A stretch of 64,000 bases of DNA from Ophiura sarsii. Taxonomy: Eukaryota; Echinodermata; Ophiuroidea; Amphilepidida; Ophiuridae. Under the pieces are notes generated by a model that was not told where the DNA came from, made no database searches, and saw only the letters and a list, made by a program, of their open reading frames with translations. Of this stretch, positions 46,195 to 58,493 are shown one piece after another. Location: positions 32,404,452 to 32,468,451 of the forward strand of contig CM069442.1 of the NCBI GenBank assembly GCA_035610835.1. Direction: 5' to 3'. The position numbers and the translations under genes were made by a program. Each line of letters opens with the position of its first letter. Positions within the stretch are counted from its first letter, which is position 1.

Positions 46195-46533
46195 AGGTAG
46201 ATGTTCCGATTTTCAACTTGACGTTTTCTATTCTACATGAAAGGTCATCCTTAAAAAAGTCGTGTTCCAAAGTTTGATGCAACTAATGGTTCTTATTTTA
46301 GACGCACAAGATGCTGTGAACTGTACCCATTGAGTAGTACACAAATTATATCGGTGGTTACCACCATTCGCGGTAATTCGACGTTATTTCATCGATTTCT
46401 CCGTAATTATACCGATTTAGGCCGTCAAATTTCAGTATGATGATGAGAAAAATACGAGCTTTCATATGATATGAAAATCTCCGTATGTTTGAAATAATTC
46501 TGTGTTACGAAAATGTGATCGGGTCATCTACCT
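46195..46533 (-). mobile_element. 339-bp TTAA-flanked MITE (AGGTAGATG family)
   Basis: Ends AGGTAGATG and CATCTACCT; left flank TTAA (46191-46194), right flank TTAT. In reverse orientation it matches 55672-56505 and 58494-58838 over its length. Contains the palindromic phrases GGTGGTTACCACC and TTTCATATGATATGAAA. A TTAA target suggests piggyBac-type mobilisation, though the TIR is not the usual CCC start. Confidence 0.7.
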
Positions 46534-48560
46534 TTATTGATAACTTAACATAAAATAAAAAATACATTATAATTAATTATTTAATTAGCTACTTTTAGTA
46601 AATTAATTTAGATTTATTAATTGTAATACATTATTTTTTATTTAATCAAATAATTAATTTACTATTTTAAAGTAACTAATTAAAAGTACTTTTATTACCC
46701 CTCGTCCTTTTATTACCACCCTCTAACAAATCCAAACAGAGATGCAGAGTATGCTTATTTTGGTACCATGGTATTGCTTATTTTGGTACCATGGTATAGC
46801 TAGAGGATTCCTCTTTCCATACATACCCAAACAAGTACTAACATCCCACGAATGACGTCGCTAAACATGGCCGACCTCAAAATCACGATGTATTCGTCTT
46901 TACAGTGAAATATAGGCCAAAAATTGAAATGTTCGCCAAAAAATCCAAATATCGGAATTGCACCTGTTTTTTTGCTTATAAGTGTAGGAAATGATGTTTC
47001 TAACATAGCATATACATTGTTTATACTATATGATTCATGACCAAACAATTAAGATATTTATCAAAATGGCGATTATCGAAAATTATAAGGTGGCAACCAC
47101 CCCTCCCCCCCCCCCCCCCCAGACTTTGACGGCTTACCTCACCCCGGATAAGGTGGTTGGTACCCTCAATTATTTGCGTCAAAATGAGCGCAATGGATGT
47201 AAAAGAGGTCACTGTCCTTTGCGTTTTAGCGCAATCGTGACCCCCCCCCCCCTCGAAAATTATAAGGTGGCAACCCGCGCCCCCCCCCCCCCCCCCTCCT
47301 ACCCCAGACTTTGACGGCTTACCTCACCCCGGGTAAGGTGGTACCCTCAATTATTTTCGTCAAAATGGGCGCAAGGGATGTAAAAGAGATCACCTAGAAG
47401 CCCTAGGTCACTGTTCTTTTGCGTTTTTGCGCAATCGGCGACACCCCCCCCCCCCCCACCCCCAACTGAGGAGAACGAGGATTTTTTTTAAACTGTCACT
47501 GTATGACTTTATAATTCAAGATGTGGTATGGACTGTCAGCATTGAAAGGGCAGTATAAATGTATTTAATATCATCTACTTCTCAATGCTTTTCCCTACGT
47601 TGACTCATGCAATATCTATTATATATATACAGCGGGAAATTATTATTGCAACATAAACTTCGAACAAATATTGCATGAGCCGTAGGGCTTATACTCCACG
47701 ACATAAAACATTGGAATACTTGTAAAATAATTTTGAAATTCCTCAATGTGATTATTACCACTTTGAAATACATTAATTTATCAAGAGGATGTACCCTCGA
47801 ATTTGAAATCCTTATTATTACAAAAGCTTGGTACCAATATATTCTATAGGGGTTCACTATCGCAATTTTGGAAGAAGACAAATCTGTTTGTGGAGACAAT
47901 TAGCTGGGAAAGTTTATGAACAACAAAAAAAAGGGTATTTGACATTTGGTATCCTTCTAAAAACATTCGGATCATAAAGGTAGACGGTAAAAGTCACCGG
48001 TAACAAAGAGTAAACTTTCTATAATTGATACTTTACTTATTTTGTCGTTCTAGATGAACATAATCTACAATTGTGATACGATCAAACAAAATGAGCCAGA
48101 AGTCGAAATATCACAGTTTTTCAATGCTACATTTTGCAGAAAACCCTTTTTGAAATGGACATCATATTGTGGTCGCAAAATACGCATCAAATCGGTATGA
48201 ATATCCCAAAACAGGTTGGAAATAAACAAATGACGTTAATAGTTTTTTTGTGAAACTGTGCGAAGTCATGCGTATAATATATAAAGACAAAACTTAACCA
48301 ATTATGACACAGCTACAGACAAACTATGAAACAGCAAGTACTAGTGCACCTGAACCTTTTCAAACAATGTTCATCACGTAGATATAGTTACAGACATACT
48401 TTTTGTAAGATGAACAAGTAATACACAACACAAGGTATAGGCCTCAGTATTCCACACACTTCTTTTTCTTGTGGGACAGGATCCTTTTATGCATAGAGTA
48501 TAACATGTTCTACCAACAATCCAAAGGTCGCCATTGTATAATCCAATATAATTATAGCAG
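46534..48560 (+). other. Conserved 5' flank of TTC22-like copy 3
   Basis: 46560-46690 is an AT-rich inverted repeat. 46752-46798 holds a tandem duplication of GCTTATTTTGGTACCATGG. 47080-47470 has three poly-C blocks alternating with GACTTTGACGGCTTACCTC and GGTGGTACCCTCAATTATTT, one more than in unit 2. From 47580 it aligns with unit 1 15700-16620. No gene recognised. Confidence 0.55.
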
Positions 48561-48700
48561 TATAAATAGAATCAATCTTTGCAAAAAAGTTGAAAACCGA
48601 AGTAACGTCCGATCAATGGGATACAGCAATTTACTTTGTCTTTTACCAATTTGGAAGTGGTTCAGTTTGACCGTCCACCATTTATAAGACGAACTCTAAG
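48515..48700 (+). promoter_or_regulatory. Core promoter of TTC22-like copy 3
   Basis: TATAAATAG at 48561-48569, 140 bp before the ATG; a single CCAAAGGTCGCCATTG upstream. A one-base insertion in the leader relative to copy 1 shifts the upstream frame, supporting the ATG at 48701 as the real start. Confidence 0.6.
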
Positions 48701-50452
48701 ATGCCTAATTTCGAGCCAGGACACTTTGCACTACCTCTGGTTATTAACATACATGTAGGAGATTTGCCTCCAGTTGGAGTCAAGTATAAACAATCTATAC
48801 TTGAAAAGTATCTCAAATTGAAAACAAACGATCCACAGAATCCAGGGCGTGTTGAGCGTCCGGAGCGACACGCAATAAGACATCTTCTAGGACTTCTCGC
48901 AGCGAGATTAGAAAACTTTGACGAAGCTACGGAGTATTTCAAACAAGTGCTTTCTGAGGATCCATCTAACTTAAATGCGATAGCCAATTGCAAGTCATTG
49001 TGTGAAACTTTGAACAATGTCGAGGAAGCAAGTGGATATGCAGATAACTTACATGAGCTCATGCATGAGACGATTCCTTAAGGTAATGATGGAAATGATC
49101 AACAAGAACAAATTGAAGGCATCGATTGGCAGAAGAGAAAAGCCAGATGTTTGGCGGAGCAAGCCTACGCGTTTGCCTTTGACATTTTTGATGACGTCGA
49201 AAGCTATAACCAATACATGGAAGCACATGAATTATACAATCAGGCTATTGAATTAGCTGGCGAGTATGTGGATGACACTGAGATACAAGATTGGGAATTC
49301 GGAAATGCAATCGCTTGTCGAAAGGTTTGCCTTGGCCTTTTGAAAGCATCCAAACCGCATGATGAATACTATGAAATTAGTCTGAAGTATTTCCATAAGA
49401 TAACTGTAACCGGAAACGACGATATGAAATCAGAAAGCTGGCGACATATGGCAGAAATGTTTTTCGATGTGAGCAGAAATACGGACGAACGACCTCGTTA
49501 CGTCATTGATAATCCAGAACTTGAGCCTTACTTTGAATGCCCTGTAAAGTGCATAAAGAAAGCACTTGAAATTACACCTGATCATCCTCAGCATTTAGCT
49601 CGGCTTGCCAAAATGAGAAGTAACGAAAGAACTCGCGAAGCATATTGGAAGGCGTTACAGCTGTTAAAGCGGTCCACTGAACTTGACCAATCGCGATGTA
49701 ATCGATATGCGTTTGCTATACGTGCAGTCATTTATCTACAAATATATCGTGAACAAAGGTACGACAAAGAGGGACCTGATCGAGACCTTCTCTCTTCTGC
49801 TGAAAAGAACCTTGAAAAAGCTCTTGAACTTAATGACAGCCCTGCTGAATATTCATATCTGGCGTCTGTGTGGCATGAAAGGGCAAGAGATCCAGGTCCA
49901 GATGGTAGTTTCTCCATGGATTCAAATTGTCTAGCATGTTTCGAAAAGGCTCTGGAATATCACGAGAAAGCGATTGAATGCAAGAATGGAAATATGCGAG
50001 AAAACACTCAAAGGCTCAGAGGTATTTACTTGTTAGATTTCAAGAAGTATGATGAGGCAATTGGAAGTTTCAAGAAAGCTTTAGAGCTTGGATTGCAAAG
50101 AAAATCAAGCTCTCCATTTTATCATTTATTGAAAGCCTATTTTACCAAATATTCTGAACTAGGATCGAATGAATCGAGTGCAATACCTCCATGGTCAGAG
50201 ATTGCAGACTGGGCAATGAAGGCAATAAAGACATACAGAGAGTCCATACAGAAACCAATACAGAAGCTTTGGAATAAATTTCCAGAGAATATGGACATGT
50301 TTCTCTCCCACTGTGAGAAGATGGATGATTCTGATGAGAAACGGCGACTTATTACGGTATTTTTACCGGAAAGATCCCAGTACGGTCCTGGCCATGTGGC
50401 AAATATAAGTGGGTTCCGACAAGTAGACAACACACCTGAAGATTGGCGGTGA
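48701..50452 (+). pseudogene. TTC22-like: TTC22-like copy 3, full length with one in-frame TAA
   Basis: The reading frame is intact from ATG 48701 to TGA 50450-50452 (583 codons before the stop), except that codon 127 is TAA (49079-49081) where copies 1 and 2 have AAA (Lys). A start downstream would need a TTG at 49151, so translation beyond the stop requires readthrough or a later ATG. The 126-residue N-terminal piece keeps PGHFALP and the first TPR. The remaining 456 codons show no other frameshift or stop, so the lesion is very recent, an allelic variant, or a sequencing error. Mid-gene it resembles copy 1 (FFDVSRNTDERPRYV); at the end it shares FLPERSQYG and NTPEDWR with copy 2. Confidence 0.8.
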
Positions 50453-50582
50453 TCATTCTCCAGGTAATTATGTTTATAAGAACACCTCCCCCACCCTCTC
50501 ACACTCACCCCGTTTTGTAAAAGGTGAGAAACGGGTCCACACTTTTTTGTGGGGAATGTCGAGTTCGTACTATCAAAATGAG

Positions 50583-50862
50583 GTTCATTCTGTCGGTTCA
50601 TTTGACCAGAGGAATCATGGAATTATGATGGTCAAAAGTACGCAGATGAAAAATGTTCGTGCGCTACGCGCGCATATGTTACCCCAAAATGCAATATTCG
50701 TTGGAACAAGCTTGTTTAGAGCCCAAATGTATCTCAATCGTGCCAAAAATAGGTGTAAAGTCAAAAATAAATCGCGCGCTACGCGCGCATATCTTGACTC
50801 TTGTCGGTTCATTTTATTTCTCGCCCCCCCCCTCCAATATCAATAACATAGCTACGCCACTG
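50583..50862 (-). mobile_element. MITE, second copy of the CAGTGGCGTAGC family
   Basis: Reverse complement of 6659-6896, ending ATAGCTACGCCACTG. Contains two GCGCTACGCGCGC palindromes and the phrase TGTCGGTTCATTT at both sides. It replaces about 55 bp that are present downstream of copies 1 and 2. Confidence 0.7.
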
Positions 50863-51387
50863 AAGAATTATATCACATATAGCCTATCCTATAATATGGT
50901 TGGTAACTATGCATTATGTAATTATTCGTAATTATACCATAAACTCCCTCTATAAGGGTAGACAGTTAGTAAAATACCCCCTCTTGGACATGAACAAATT
51001 GAAAATCGGGGATATTATCGAATGCAGAACTGTCCTCAGTTTCAAAGAGTGGGGTGGGGAAATGTCTCCAGTTCACACTTTTTTAAAACGTCCGGACACG
51101 ATTTGGAAACGATTTGCCTAAATTGACCAACTAGTATTGGTTTAACACGTACTCGCAGATACATATAAAAAAGTATAAATATCACATTTCTAGTTAGGCC
51201 ATAGGCTATAATTATCCCAAAACCAATGGAGTTTGATAACAAACTCCAGTCTAGTGTCCTTTCTTTACATTTTTGCAAGTTAAAATATCAGTTCGTGAAG
51301 TTCTTTTTTTTTTAATTAGTCGCGTGTCTAGCTCGAAATTTCATATTACGCACCTCACATGTCTAGCTCGAAATTTCATATTATGCA
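50863..51387. other. Unit 3 3' flank, non-coding
   Basis: Aligns with 34025-34490. A 35-bp segment GTCTAGCTCGAAATTTCATA is tandemly duplicated at 51325 and 51360 only in this unit. Confidence 0.5.
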
Positions 51388-51820
51388 CCCGGGGGTACTC
51401 ACTTATATTGGCCATACGTGTATGTGCGGCTGGCAAGGACCCCTTTTCACGCCTTTCGGCCGCTCCTTAAGACCCCCTTTTCATCCGCTGGCAGTTCTAT
51501 AAGACCCCCTTTTCATCCATTGGCAGTTCCCTTAGACCCCAAAGTCAACCAAAAATCATAAAATGTGTGAAAATCTACATATTTGAGATATGTAGCCTCA
51601 AATTTGGCCTAAATTCAGTTCATAAGGCTAAATTTTGCCTAAAATTCAGTTTATAAAACACAATTTTGTATAAGAATTCAGTTCTCTAAGACCCCAATTT
51701 CGGCGACCGTTCAGTTCGGTAAGCCCCTGTTTTGGTGCTCGTTCAGTTCGGTAAGCCCCTGGTTTCAGACTGCCCAGCCGCACACCCCTACCCTCTTCAC
51801 CTCCCCCCCCCCCCCCCCCT
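51388..51820. mobile_element. 433-bp hAT-type MITE with CCCGGGGGTACTCAC start
   Basis: Same left end as 43164; ends in a run of C then T. The unit 2 equivalent (34490-34505) lacks it. Inside, the phrase AAGACCCCCTTTTCATCC is repeated and GTTCAGTTCGGTAAGCCCCTG occurs twice. Target duplication is not clear. Confidence 0.65.
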
Positions 51821-52976
51821 CAATTTTGAGGCGAAATGACAAGAGAAAGAGATAGTCTTAGCCAAAATACATAATACTTGGCGATATTCTGGCCTTGTGA
51901 TATAATGTTATGATTATTGTGGAAATAATTTGATAAGTACTAGTAGCGTAGCCAGGAGTTTATGCGGTGTGTGTTCAACACTCGCGCTGGTCTCTTTTCT
52001 TTTTTGTCTCTTTTATTACATGAACATTGGCATTTTGATTTTTATTATACAAATGCATCAAACAAATTGAATGGTTAAATAAATTTAGTATTGAAACACG
52101 TTTAGACAAATTATGAACAGTTTTTAAAATCATACCAAATCGCTTTGATACCCTCCCTCTATTCCAACTACAGCTAATTCCGTCTGTGTGTTCCCAAAAT
52201 AATCCCATGACGTAGGCGAAAGTTAGTAATGACAGGACAAGTTAATGCCTTTATTAAAACTATTTGAATCCTGTTGTTTGTACCACAGGAATCAACGCAA
52301 TGAAGAGGAACCAATCTATACACATCTAAAGATGACAAGGATAAGATCACCTCGTATTTTTGCTCGCTCCGGAAGAGAGCATAACACCATGAATCAGAGC
52401 CGCCTTCCTGTCAATTACCTTAAACATGTTAAAGGGTAATAATGACATTTAAGTAGAGATATGCCCTTTGTACATTGACCTGATCATCAACAGCATTTTA
52501 CATGTGAGCTTGGAAAGACGATAAAAAACAGATTTTCAGACAAATACATCATATATCTTTCGTTTTCAATGTATTTATCTGGCAATTTAAGAGATTCATC
52601 TCAGGTACTCTTTCTGATTCTTAAAATATAAGGAATGGATTAACTTCATTACAAGGTTATCTAGTGGAGCAATATTGATCGTGAATAGTGACCCCGGTGA
52701 TCACATTTTGGTTATCTCATTATCTCGCTAGTTTTATATGATGGTACACTGTATATATAAAGGAATCCAAAAAAATAGAAATAGAAATTATGTATATTAA
52801 CTTTTCAGGTCACACACACCCCTACAAGGTCTATATTTGGCATCATCAATTTCCTTGAAGTAAAATTTATATATGTAACATATACCAGCACTATGTTAAA
52901 ACCAACGAGGTGATGTTTTAAAATGTGATGGGTATATCGAAAACAGGAAGACTCATGGCCAATATTTTGCTCCACT
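51821..52976. other. Unit 3 inter-gene segment
   Basis: Aligns with 34497-36040 and, in its second half, with 19490-20400. No gene is recognised. Confidence 0.5.
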
Positions 52977-53370
52977 ATAATAATAATAATCAACATTTAT
53001 CAGGCGCCTTTCCAGGAGATGATCAAAGCGCCATTGAACCGCCATGCGCGTGATGAGGGCTGTGAAAGCGACTACTACGAGCGCTGCAACTGGCTGCCTC
53101 ATATACGATGAGGGTTCTATGAAGAGGTAACAGACCCGGGATGATCCCCTACTCTTAACGATAAAGTCTCTGACTATTTTTAACGTGTTTCAGGGTGAAG
53201 CGTCTGAATACACGGGACCAACGGCTTTACGTGACCTTCCGAACCACGAGACAATTGAGACTAAGTACCTTGTCCAAGGGTACAAACACGTTGACCTCAG
53301 CGGGGCTTGAACTCACAACCCTATGATCGTGAGACCAGCTTCGATCCGCTGGACCACACGCGCTCTCGAG
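52977..53370 (-). mobile_element. Intact tRNA-derived SINE, unit 3
   Basis: Minus-strand SINE of 394 bp: tRNA-like head (TGGTCCAGCGG A box, GTTCAAGCCCC B box), body with CCTTGGACAAGGTACTTAG, LINE-like 3' tail CGCCTGATAAATGTTG plus ATT repeats. Same insertion as in unit 2, absent in unit 1. Its tail resembles the 3' end of the LINE at 55926 (GCGCTATACAAATATGG plus ATT repeats), the usual sign of a shared retrotransposition machinery. Confidence 0.75.
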
Positions 53371-54837
53371 GTCCTATTGCATAAAACGTAAGAGGAGTTA
53401 TTCTTCCTAAAATCTCAACTCTTCTTAGGAAGATTGTTTAAGAATGTTTGAGTTGATCATGATATATAGACACTAGGTCAAGTTTTAAAAAATGTCATTT
53501 ACGATTAATCTGAACTTTGATGTAATAGGGCCCAGATCTCCCGTTTTTGACCCAGTTTTTTTGATGCGCTGCATAAAAACCATATAGCCTTCAATCGTTA
53601 TTGCTATCTTTAGTAGATATTAATACTGTATTATAATCCTACAGTTTTCAATCTTTATATTTTATCTTCAGTATATATATATATAGATGCTGTACTTTAA
53701 ATCCAGATTTTATTTGTATTGCTATCTTCTGTATATAATAACAAATGTATGATAATCTGTAGTACCGTTTTCAATATCTATATTTATCTTCAGTAGATAA
53801 ATACTGTATCTATCAACTCAGTCTTTATTTTGTATTGCTATCAGTAGATATAATCACTGTAATATAATCCTACCGTTTTCGATGTATTGCTATCAGTAGA
53901 TATAATCACTGTAATATAATCCTACCGTTTTCAATCTTTATATTCTATCTTCAGTAGATATAAATATTGTACTATAAACCCAATCTTTAGTTTGTATAAA
54001 TGCGAGATTGTAAAACGTCTGCATGATTAATTATACTTAATTATCTAAGGAAGCTTTAGTCATAAAAAATAGGCTAATTAATGCACTTAATTAATTTTTA
54101 AAGTTCATGCACTTTACTAAATGTAATGCCACTTGGTATATATGTTGGCTACACAACTCTCCTTAATTCCTGTGCTGCGGGAATCTAATGGAGTTTTCAA
54201 TTTAAAAAATAGAGCAAAAACAAAAAAAACTTAATTTTTATAGACATTTTACCTAGGTAGTCAAAAAAACAATATATAACAAAAGAAAATAGACTGCCCT
54301 CTGTTGGCCAAAAAACATTACAAAACAAAAGAATTCAAAATGACTTAAAATGTTTTTTTGAAAATAAAATTGTCATATCTAGAAAGCCGTACCTCCGATC
54401 AATCTCAAATTTCAGATTATTGTGGAGCTCAGCAAGCTCTATTAAAATATCAAATAAAAAAATTAGCCATAGGAACAACCTTAAAACCAGACCCGCCTAT
54501 GTCCAAAACTAGGTTTTGAGAAAAACAAGTTTAAAAGTTTGATTATAGCTATATTTCAAAATTCTTATGGACATAAACACGTTTGACTTTACTTGTGTAT
54601 CCTTCAGTATTGGACATAGAAACATTTTTCATAGAAACATTGTCAATATTCATACCGTACAGTACCTTATTAATGGGCTTAACTATTTTTCTTCAAAATG
54701 GACATGGGCGGGTCTGGTTTTAAGCCCTCGATATAATCCCGCATTCTTTAACAATGTATTATAACCCCACAGTTTGCAATCTTTATTGCTATATTCAGTG
54801 ATGTAAAAATATCTCATTGCAGGCTACTGTAGGCTGT
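53371..54837. other. Tail of unit 3
   Basis: 53590-54000 has the TCTTCAGTAGATA repeats in short form. 54685-54790 matches 24735-24830 of unit 1, the last point where the array is recognised. No gene between. Confidence 0.5.
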
Positions 54838-55001
54838 GTCTTCCGGAGCCCTGCGGGGCTCTTTATAAACATGCTCCGCTCTGGGCGGTTACGCACAAGG
54901 GGGTCCTCTGCACCTTGGACCGCTTTTAAAGAGCGGCCCATCATTTGGGCAGCTTTGGGCATTGAAGTGCATTATACCCATTATGAAACGTATTAGTATG
55001 A

Positions 55002-55038
55002 TCTGAGACGATTATAACTATTAGCTATAATCGTCTCA
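55002..55038. repeat. Perfect 14-bp stem hairpin, duplicated at 57825-57861
   Basis: CTGAGACGATTATA, nine-base loop ACTATTAGC, then TATAATCGTCTCAG. Both copies of the block keep the stem unchanged. Confidence 0.85.
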
Positions 55039-55671
55039 GGTATGATTTGGACCGCTTTTAAAGAACGGCCCATCATTGGACATTGAAATGCATTATACAA
55101 AAGTGGCCAAAAAGAGTCTATTTATTTGCTTACCTTTGAATGTGACGTATTGGTATAATTTTCATTAGTGTGTCTTCCGGAACATGACTAATCCCCTCGG
55201 ACCGTTTTTAAAGAACAACCCATCATGAGACGTATTAGTATGATTAGTGTGTCTTCCGGAGCCCTGCGGGGCTTTATATAAACATGCTCCGCTCTGGGCG
55301 GTTACGCACAAGGGGGTCCTCTGCACCTTGGACCGCTTTTAAAGAAAGGCCCATCAATGTGACGTATTGGTATGATTTGATTAGTGTGTCTTCCGGAACA
55401 GGACCGATCACCACGGACCATTTCTAAACAACGACCCATCATTGGGCATTGAAATGCATTATCTTTTATTACTGGACTAAAGTATATAAAAGTCGACAAA
55501 AAGAAGCCGATTATAATAAATGCTTAATTGCCTTCAAACAGTATGAGATGTACGTATTGGTATTATTTGGTTAACATGGTTAGTGTGCCTTCTGGAGCCC
55601 TGCGGGCTCTATATAAACATCTTTGGAAATTGAAATGCATTATATAAAAGTGGCCAAAAAAGTATATTTAA

Positions 55672-56505
55672 AGGTAGATGACCCGATCACATTTTCGTAA
55701 CACAGAATTATTTCAAACATACGGAGATTTTCATATCATATGAAAGCTCGTATTTTTCTCATAATCATACTGAAATTTGACGGCCTAATTCGGTATAATG
55801 ACAGAGAAATCGACGAAATAGCGTTGAATTACCTTGAATGGTGGTTACCACCGATATAGTTTGTGTACTACTCAATGGGTACAGTTCACAGCATCTTGTG
55901 CGTCTAAAATAAGAACCATAATAGCTGCTGCAAGATTAATCACTCTTTCACGCAAACATGATCACATAACTCCAACTCTCCGTGATCTGCATTGGCTGCC
56001 TATCAAGTATCGTATTGTGTATAAAATATTACTTCTGACTTATAAATGTCTTCATGGTACTGCGCCAATCTATCTTCAAGATCTAATCAAACAATATACA
56101 CCTTCACGCAATCTTCGTTCTTCATCTCTATCGCGTCTTGTCTGCTCTTCAACGTCCACTCAGTATGGTTAACGTTCCTTCTCTGTGTCAGCTGCAGAAC
56201 TCTGGAATAATATTCCACTTCATGTGAAAAATGCAGAGACTATATTTCAGTTTAAGAAATCCTTAAAGACTCATTTGTTCACAAAGGCTTTTTAATTGTA
56301 GTCCATATCCATGTATTTGTTTGTTATTATGTTTTTATGTTAAAGCGCTTAGGGATCTCGATGTTAGGCGCTATACAAATATGGTTATTATTATTATTAT
56401 TATATTATTATTATTATGCATCTCAAATTTTGGGACACGACGTTTTTAAGGATGACCTTTCATGTAGAATAGAAAACTTCAAGTTGAAAATCGGAACATC
56501 TACCT
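55672..56505 (+). mobile_element. TTAA-flanked MITE carrying a LINE insertion
   Basis: TTAA at 55668-55671 and 56506-56509; ends AGGTAGATG and CATCTACCT. The sister copy at 58494-58838 is 345 bp and uninterrupted. Here a LINE 3' fragment is inserted after the phrase AACCATAATAGCT. Confidence 0.75.
55926..56416 (+). mobile_element. LINE 3' end fragment
   Basis: Encodes the C-terminal part of a non-LTR element ORF: AARLITLSRKHDHITPTLRD, LHWLPIKYRIVYKILLLTYK, then after one in-frame TAA (56170) RSFSVSAAELWNNIPLHVKN and FKKSLKTHLFTKAF, ending TAA 56293-56295. The 3' UTR ends GCGCTATACAAATATGG and ATT repeats, as in L2/CR1-like LINEs. The duplicate block at 58746 is the empty site, so the LINE arrived after that duplication. 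Confidence 0.8.
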
Positions 56506-58493
56506 TTAATAGGCCTACTAGCCTTTAAATGTGACGTATTAATATCGCCCGGTTAACGTTGAAAATGATTTAGAAAAATAGTATTTACAATTGAGTTGGC
56601 CTACTCCAACGGTTTTAATATTCGCGATTACGTGTTATTCCAATACGAATTCAATATTTAGGTTTCGCGTGGCCTCCGTCGTCTGTCCTCTCTAAAGGAT
56701 ATGAAGGGGGTCCTTGCACCACGGACCGCATATTTAAACATCTTTGTTTAAACATATTCAATGAAAATCCTAATTGTTATTGAACCAATTTAAAGGAAAT
56801 AACGGTTTGACTGTATTGGATGTTCCAACCCAATATAAAAGTGGCCAAAAAGAGTTCAAGATAAACTCATAATTGCGCCGCCGTATTATCTGCTGTAAGC
56901 CATTTCCCAGGCCATTTTCATAAATGCATAATTGAAATGCATTATATAAAAGTGGCCAAAAAAATCAAACCGGCGGGGGCGTCTTGAAAATAATTCCTCT
57001 CTCAGACGACGAAAGCCACGCGTCTCGGACGACCCAATATGGCAACGGGAAGCTTTCGCGAGGCCACCGTCGTCTGTCCTCTCTAAAGGATGTGAACGGG
57101 GTCCCTGCACCACGGACCGCATATTTAAACATAATGTTATTGTTATGGAACCGATTTAACAAGACATAATAGTTTTACTGTACAGGATGTTGCAACCCAA
57201 TCATGTACATTTATCTTTGATTACTGGACTAAAGTACATACATATATAAAAGTGGACAAAAAGAAGACGATTATAATAAATGCTTGCCTTAAATAGTATG
57301 TGACGTATTAGTAAAATTTGGAATAGTGTGTCTTAGCCCTGTTGGGCTCTATATAAACATGCTCCGCTCAGGGCGGTTACGGACAAGAAATTCCTCTGCA
57401 CCTTGGACCGCTTTTAAAGAACGGCCAATCATTGGGCATCTATCATTGGGCATCTTTGGACATTGAAATGAGTTGGCCGCTTTACAAGAACGACCCATTA
57501 TAGATAAACATCTTTGTTTAAACATATTCAATGAATATGCTACTTGTGATTGAACCGACTAACAGGAATTATGCTAATTGTGATTGAACCGATTAGACAG
57601 GACCTCGGACCGCTTTTAAAGAACAACACATCATGATACGTATTAGTATGATTAGTGTGTCTTCCGGAGCCCTGCGGGGCTCTATATAAACATGCTCCGC
57701 TCTGGGCGGTTACGCACAAGGGGGTCCTCTGCACCTTGGACCGCTTTTAAAGAGCGGCCCATCATTTGGGTAGCTTTGGGCATTGAAATGCATTATACCC
57801 ATTATGAAACGTATTAGTATGATCTGAGACGATTATAACTATTAGCTATAATCGTCTCAGGTATGATTTGGACCGCTTTTAAAGAACGGCCCATCATTGG
57901 ACATTGAAATGCATTATACAAAAGTGGCCAAAAAGAGTCTATTTAATACTTACCTTTGAATGTGACGTATTGGTATAATTTTCATTAGTGTGTCTTCCGG
58001 AACATGACTAATCCCCTCGGACCGTTTTTAAAGAACAACCCATCATGAGACGTATTAGTATGATTAGTGTGTCTTCCGGAGCCCTGCGGGGCTTTATATA
58101 AACATGCTCCGCTCTGGGCGGTTACGCACAAGGGGGTCCTCTGCACCTTGGACCGCTTTTAAAGAAAAGCCCATCAATGTGACGTATTGGTATGATTTTG
58201 ATTAGTGTGTCTTTTGGAACAGGACCAATCACCACGGACCATTTCTAAACAACGACCCATCATTGGGCATTGAAATGCATTATCTTTTATTACTGGACTA
58301 AAGTATATAAAAGTCGACAAAAAGAAGCCGATTATAATAAATGCTTAATTGCCTTCAAACAGTATGAGATGTACGTATTGGTATTATTTGGTTAACATGG
58401 TTAGTGTGCCTTCCGCAGCCCTGCGGGGCTCTGTATAAACATCTTTGGAAATTGAAATGCATTATATAAAAGTGGCCAAAAAAGTATATTTAA

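Noticed and set aside
49151..50452. Separate 433-residue gene in copy 3
   Set aside because: Its apparent start is TTG; it is the in-frame continuation of the gene after the TAA at 49079.
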